A stretch of DNA of 64,000 nt, taken from the NCBI GenBank assembly GCA_910584195.1, contig CAJTYV010000004.1, positions 62,001 to 126,000 on the forward strand. The letters run 5' to 3'. Positions 60,655 to 64,000 of this stretch are shown here, piece after piece. The position numbers and the translations under genes are program-made. The notes under the pieces were generated by a model, which was not told the origin of the DNA, ran no database searches, and worked only from the letters and a program-made list of their open reading frames with translations. The DNA comes from an uncultured Ruminococcus sp. Its GTDB lineage: Bacteria; Bacillota; Clostridia; Oscillospirales; Ruminococcaceae. Numbering within the stretch: position 1 is the first letter of the stretch; each line of letters begins with the position of its first letter.

Positions 60655-61797
60655 ATGAGAAAAATATTTGCGGGCATATTATGTCTATTAATTTTTTCGA
60701 TTGTCGCAAAACCGTTTTACGCTTTTGCAGATATCGAGGAGGATTTATCAAAATCTCAGTCGTATATTCTTATGGAAGCCTCAACGCAGACTGTTTTGGC
60801 TGAAAAGGATTCAAATGTCCGCAGAAATGCCGGATATTTAGGGAAGCTCATGACGCTGCTGCTTATTGCCGAGGACATTGAAACAGGAAAATTCCTTATG
60901 TCAACAGAATTGACAGCTTCGTCATCGGTTACCGATACCAAAGGGGCTGTAGTATGGCTTGAAGCAGGAGATACGATGACTGTTGAGGAACTTCTTAAAT
61001 CTGTGATAATAGGCAATGCAAATGACGCTGTGACCGTACTTGCCGAAAAATCCGAGCAAACTGTTGAGAAATTTGTTATGAGAATGAACAGCGAGGTTTT
61101 TGACCTTGGACTGCGTAATACTGCGTTTTATTCACCTTATGGATATTATGACGAAAGAGAATATACTACGGCTTACGATACTGCCGTTATCTGTTCACAG
61201 CTTTCGAAATTCGAGTTTTTGCGTCCGTATTTTAAAACATGGCGTGATTTTGTAAAGTCGGGGCAGACCGAGCTTGTCAGTGAAAATCGTCTTGTAAATA
61301 CCTTTGAGAATCACATCGGATTTAAGGCTTGCCATTCTGAAGAATCGGGTTATTGTATTGCGGAAGGCGGCGTTAATGACAATGGAAATTGTTATATATC
61401 GGTGATTTTGGGCGCTGACGATGAGGATTCGTTATTAAGGGGCGCTAAAGGACTTGTTCGCAGAGGCTTTACGGATTTTAAAGTTACTGCAACAATGTTT
61501 CCGGACGAAATGCTTATGCCTATAAAAATTCGAGGAGGCTGTGACGAAGCAGTAGAAATATCTCTGAGGCGGCAGAGCAGACTTGTGGTTCCAAAAGCTG
61601 TATCAGAGCTGAGTACGTCGGTAGTGATTCCTGAATATTTGACAGCGCCGGTGAAAAAAGGTCAGGTTATAGGAACTGCTGCTTTTTACAGTGAAAAAAA
61701 TCTTGTGTGTGAAATAGATATAATTGCTGCTGATAATGTTGAGAAACTTTCACTCGGTTATATTATAAAAAAGTCGTTGTTTGAATTGCTGAAATAA
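60655..61797 (+). CDS. S11-family (DacF/PBP5-like) D-Ala-D-Ala carboxypeptidase homologue, catalytic motifs lost
   Basis: The 380-residue product has a signal peptide (about 1-25) and aligns along the whole DacF fold: SYILMEASTQTVLAEKDSN, KLMTLLLIAEDIETGKF, VVWLEAGDTMTVEELLKSVII, FVMRMNSEVFDLGLRNTAFYSPYGY, TTAYDTAVICSQL, SENRLVNTF and the C-terminal beta domain. All three catalytic motifs are changed: SxxK is Y61-L-G-K64, SxN is N121-A-N123 and KTG is K224-A-C226. Without the serine it cannot acylate, so it should be a pseudoenzyme that may bind peptidoglycan or another protein. The ribosome binding site is GGGTG. It lies directly downstream of another altered carboxypeptidase homologue. Confidence 0.88.
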   Translation: MRKIFAGILCLLIFSIVAKPFYAFADIEEDLSKSQSYILMEASTQTVLAEKDSNVRRNAGYLGKLMTLLLIAEDIETGKFLMSTELTASSSVTDTKGAVVWLEAGDTMTVEELLKSVIIGNANDAVTVLAEKSEQTVEKFVMRMNSEVFDLGLRNTAFYSPYGYYDEREYTTAYDTAVICSQLSKFEFLRPYFKTWRDFVKSGQTELVSENRLVNTFENHIGFKACHSEESGYCIAEGGVNDNGNCYISVILGADDEDSLLRGAKGLVRRGFTDFKVTATMFPDEMLMPIKIRGGCDEAVEISLRRQSRLVVPKAVSELSTSVVIPEYLTAPVKKGQVIGTAAFYSEKNLVCEIDIIAADNVEKLSLGYIIKKSLFELLK

Positions 61798-61861
61798 TAC
61801 TGTTGAATTTGTGCTTGTTTAACAAAAGTGAACTTAAATGTCAAATCATGAGCAAATATGC

Positions 61862-61890
61862 TTGAAATATTTTCAAAAATATGTTATTAT
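61862..61890 (+). promoter_or_regulatory. Probable promoter of pgi
   Basis: TTGAAA and TATTAT, 17 bp apart, about 70 bp before the start; a TATAAT three bases further is an alternative -10. Confidence 0.5.
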
Positions 61891-61962
61891 AATATAGATA
61901 ATTTTATTGTGCGGATACTTGCGCGTTTTGTGCAGTCATACGCATATATGGAGGTCTAAACA

Positions 61963-63297
61963 ATGTCATTAAAGCTTAACACAAAATATCTTCGGAATTT
62001 TGTAAATGCCGACGAATTGGCGGGAATAAAGGCTCAAGTTGAAGCTGCCGCCGATATGTTACACAATAAATCCGGTTTGGGAAATGATTTTCTCGGCTGG
62101 TTAACGCTTCCGACCGACTATGATAAGGAAGAATTTGCTCGTATAAAGGCTGCTGCCGAAAAGATCAAGAGCAATTCAGATATACTTATAGTTATTGGCA
62201 TAGGCGGTTCGTATCTTGGCGCGAGAGCCGCTATCGAACTTCTTAAATCGCCTCTTTACAATAATATGAAGAAAGATACTCCTGACATTTATTACGTTGG
62301 AAACAGTATAAATCCTTCTTATCTTAATGAGATAATAGCACTTTGTGAAGGAAAGGATTTCTCTGTAAACGTAATTTCAAAATCAGGTACTACAACTGAG
62401 CCTGCGCTGGCTTTCCGCATTTTTAAGAAAATGGTTGAAGAAAAATACGGAAAGGAAGAGGCTAAGAACCGTATTTTTGCAACTACTGACAAAGCTCGCG
62501 GAACTCTCAAGAATCTTTCCGATGCCGAAGGTTACGAGACCTTTGTTATTCCTGATGACGTAGGAGGACGTTTTTCGGTTCTTACAGCTGTAGGACTGCT
62601 GCCGATAGCTGTTGCCGGATGCGACATCGACGCTCTCATGAAAGGAGCTGCTAAAGCTCAGACTGACTTCACTGCCGAATTTGACAACAACGACTGTTAC
62701 AAGTACGCTGCACTCAGAAACATTCTCTACAGAAAAGGCAAATCTGTTGAAATGCTCGTTTCATATGATCCAAGCTTTGTGATGATGTCTGAGTGGTACA
62801 AGCAGCTTTTCGGAGAAAGCGAAGGCAAAGACAACAAGGGAATTTTCCCGTCGTCCGTTACTTTCTCCACCGATCTTCATTCTATGGGACAGTATATTCA
62901 GGACGGCGCAAGAATTATATTTGAAACTGTCGTTGATATCAAAACGCCTAAAACGGATCTTTTCCTTGAAGAAGAGGCTGAGAATCTTGACGGCTTGAAC
63001 TTCCTTACCAATCAGAACATGTCTGTTGTAAACAGAAAGGCTTTTGAGGGGACTGTTCTCGCTCATACAGAGGGCGGCGTACCGAATATTATCCTTGAAC
63101 TTGACGATACGACCGAAGAAAGCGTTGGATATATGATCTACTTCTTTGAGAAAGCATGTGCTGTTTCAGGATATGTTTTGGGCGTAAATCCTTTCAATCA
63201 GCCCGGTGTGGAAAGCTATAAGTCCAATATGTTCGCACTTCTCGGAAAACCAGGCTACGAGGGCGCTAAAGCAGAGCTTGAGGCTAAGCTCGGCTGA
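61963..63297 (+). CDS. pgi: Glucose-6-phosphate isomerase
   Basis: The 444-residue product interconverts glucose 6-phosphate and fructose 6-phosphate. SIS-fold motifs are clear: DILIVIGIGGSYLGARAAIELL, NVISKSGTTTEPALAFRIF, VIPDDVGGRFSVLTAVGLLPIAVAG, FSTDLHSMGQYIQDG and GVNPFNQPGVESYK (catalytic Lys at the end). The short length (about 450) is the Firmicute form rather than the 550-residue E. coli form. AATATGGAGGT precedes the ATG. It links to pyruvate kinase and glycogen synthase in sugar metabolism. Confidence 0.97.
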   Translation: MSLKLNTKYLRNFVNADELAGIKAQVEAAADMLHNKSGLGNDFLGWLTLPTDYDKEEFARIKAAAEKIKSNSDILIVIGIGGSYLGARAAIELLKSPLYNNMKKDTPDIYYVGNSINPSYLNEIIALCEGKDFSVNVISKSGTTTEPALAFRIFKKMVEEKYGKEEAKNRIFATTDKARGTLKNLSDAEGYETFVIPDDVGGRFSVLTAVGLLPIAVAGCDIDALMKGAAKAQTDFTAEFDNNDCYKYAALRNILYRKGKSVEMLVSYDPSFVMMSEWYKQLFGESEGKDNKGIFPSSVTFSTDLHSMGQYIQDGARIIFETVVDIKTPKTDLFLEEEAENLDGLNFLTNQNMSVVNRKAFEGTVLAHTEGGVPNIILELDDTTEESVGYMIYFFEKACAVSGYVLGVNPFNQPGVESYKSNMFALLGKPGYEGAKAELEAKLG

Positions 63298-63344
63298 TAA
63301 AATTAATAAAATAACACTCTGCTGTGCAGGGGAAGGAGAAAAAT

Positions 63345-63752
63345 ATGATTAAGCTTATCACAGGTAAAAAGGGTACAGGAAAAACCAAAATCCTTATTGA
63401 CAAAATCAACGAAACGGTAAAGTCCACGAACGGCAACATTGTCTGCATTGAAAAGGGCGACAATATCAGACGTTCTATCAGCTATAAAGTAAGATGGTGC
63501 GATGTTGAGCAGTTCGGAATTGAAGGCGTTGATGCATTCTACGGCTTTGTTGCAGGTATGTTGGCAGGCAATTACGATATTAAGGATATTTTTGTTGACG
63601 GTATCTTTAAAATCGCAGGAAGAGACTATGAAGCATTCGGAGCTATGCTTGAAAAGCTGGACAAGCTCACCGGTGATGATTCTGTTGTTACATTTACTGT
63701 TTCCGCTGACGTTGAAGAACTTTCTGAGAATGTAAAGCAGTTTATAAAATAA
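63345..63752 (+). CDS. Small P-loop protein, hypothetical
   Basis: The 135-residue product starts MIKLITGKKGTGKTKILIDKINE, a Walker A motif (GKKGTGKT). IFVDGIFKI may hold a Walker B Asp. It is too short for a complete AAA+ or ABC ATPase; it looks like a minimal P-loop nucleotide-binding protein conserved in clostridia, function unknown to me. ATG 63345 follows GAAGGAG; the in-frame extension from 63324 overlaps that site and is less likely. It lies 47 bp after pgi and is probably read with it. Confidence 0.75.
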   Translation: MIKLITGKKGTGKTKILIDKINETVKSTNGNIVCIEKGDNIRRSISYKVRWCDVEQFGIEGVDAFYGFVAGMLAGNYDIKDIFVDGIFKIAGRDYEAFGAMLEKLDKLTGDDSVVTFTVSADVEELSENVKQFIK

Positions 63753-63795
63753 AAGATTTTGTCTTTAACTGCTGAAAAAATTTCCCGCTATGCTA

Positions 63796-63824
63796 TTGAC
63801 ATATGGGAAAAAATAGTGTATAAT
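63796..63824 (+). promoter_or_regulatory. Consensus promoter of the DUF177 gene
   Basis: Perfect TTGACA and TATAAT, 17 bp apart, about 35 bp before the start codon. An inverted repeat TTTCCC/GGGAAA (63781-63810) spans the -35 and may be an operator or the end of the previous transcript. Confidence 0.8.
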
Positions 63825-63858
63825 ATGTTTTGTGATGCTCTAAAGGATTTAATATAAT

Positions 63859-64000
63859 ATGATAATTAATTTGAAACAGCTTTTCAATATTACCGGTGAA
63901 TCCAAAGATATTGAATACAGCATTGAAGCAGAGGAATTAAACGGTATTAAAGGTTACAAATTTAGTGCGCCTATTTCCGTTAAGGGCAGAATTTTCAACA
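63859..64000 (+). CDS. DUF177/YceD family protein, N-terminal part (continues beyond window)
   Basis: The 47 visible codons (MIINLKQLFNITGESKDIEYSIEAEELNG, then GYKFSAPISVKGRIFN) match the start of the DUF177/YceD family, which is linked to 23S rRNA accumulation. Its gene normally sits directly before rpmF (ribosomal protein L32), so rpmF is expected just outside the window. The ATG lies about 35 bp after a perfect promoter; the ribosome binding site is AAAGGA. Confidence 0.75.
   Translation, partial: MIINLKQLFNITGESKDIEYSIEAEELNGIKGYKFSAPISVKGRIFN

Noticed and set aside
1..64000. tRNA, rRNA, CRISPR arrays, integrases and transposases
   Set aside because: None was recognised by motif on either strand; the palindromic elements carry no transposase gene here.

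Overview
The window looks like chromosomal DNA of a low-GC, Gram-positive, cellulolytic anaerobe of the class Clostridia, most probably a Ruminococcus-like member of the Oscillospiraceae. I infer this from two dockerin-bearing secreted proteins (a GH9 cellulase with a CBM3c-like module and a CotH-family protein), many lipobox lipoproteins, strong AGGAGG-type ribosome binding sites, several promoters of the TTGACA-17-TATAAT form, an Na+-pumping decarboxylase and an FMN-riboswitch-controlled riboflavin operon. No rRNA, tRNA, CRISPR array, transposase or phage gene was seen.

Layout. 0-2.7 kb: the 3' end of a sensor histidine kinase gene followed 14 bp later by a CotH-dockerin gene. 2.9-3.5 kb: two TM2-domain genes. 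3.7-11.1 kb: riboflavin operon (FMN riboswitch, ribD, ribE, ribBA, ribH) interleaved with a DVG-repeat lipoprotein, a membrane protein, a HAD phosphatase and a metallopeptidase-like lipoprotein. 11.1-23.5 kb: three ECF sigma factors, each overlapping a gene for a single-span, often Thr-rich membrane partner, mixed with a GT-C-like protein, a dCMP deaminase, a divergent NAD-dependent DNA ligase and a DUF6311-like protein. 23.8-32.3 kb: CNNM/CBS transporter, endonuclease IV, cyclophilin, an asymmetric heterodimeric ABC exporter and a UDP-sugar pyrophosphorylase. 32.7-39 kb: ArsC/Spx-like protein, class B-type PBP, GHL10 lipoprotein, a HAD enzyme and glycogen synthase. 39-43 kb: PcrA helicase and pyruvate kinase. 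43-51.5 kb: DUF4349 lipoprotein, GH9 cellulase, MetY, an HD hydrolase, and a PH/SHOCT gene bracketed by a 227-bp direct repeat. 51.8-59 kb: a lipoprotein with cohesin-like sequence in permuted order, a DUF2079 protein and a four-gene Na+-pumping oxaloacetate decarboxylase operon. 59.2-61.8 kb: a strong promoter, a long structured leader RNA and two D,D-carboxypeptidase-like genes that have both lost catalytic residues. 62-64 kb: glucose-6-phosphate isomerase, a small P-loop protein and the start of a DUF177/YceD gene.

How the genes may work together. Cellulase and CotH-dockerin proteins act outside the cell. Glycogen synthase, UDP-sugar pyrophosphorylase, Pgi and pyruvate kinase handle the sugars inside it. 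The decarboxylase can turn oxaloacetate decarboxylation into a sodium gradient. The ECF cassettes and the many lipoproteins point to heavy investment in sensing and building the envelope.

The least explained region is 59.2-61.8 kb: an RNA with three contiguous helices, including a 15-bp perfect stem, precedes a VanY-like protein with His-to-Cys and Glu-to-Cys changes and an S11-family protein in which all three catalytic motifs are altered. Other points for follow-up are the permuted cohesin-like lipoprotein, the direct repeat around the SHOCT gene, and a 160-bp palindromic element present twice in inverted orientation with one compensatory base-pair change. All identifications come from reading sequence and recalling family motifs; no database search was run.
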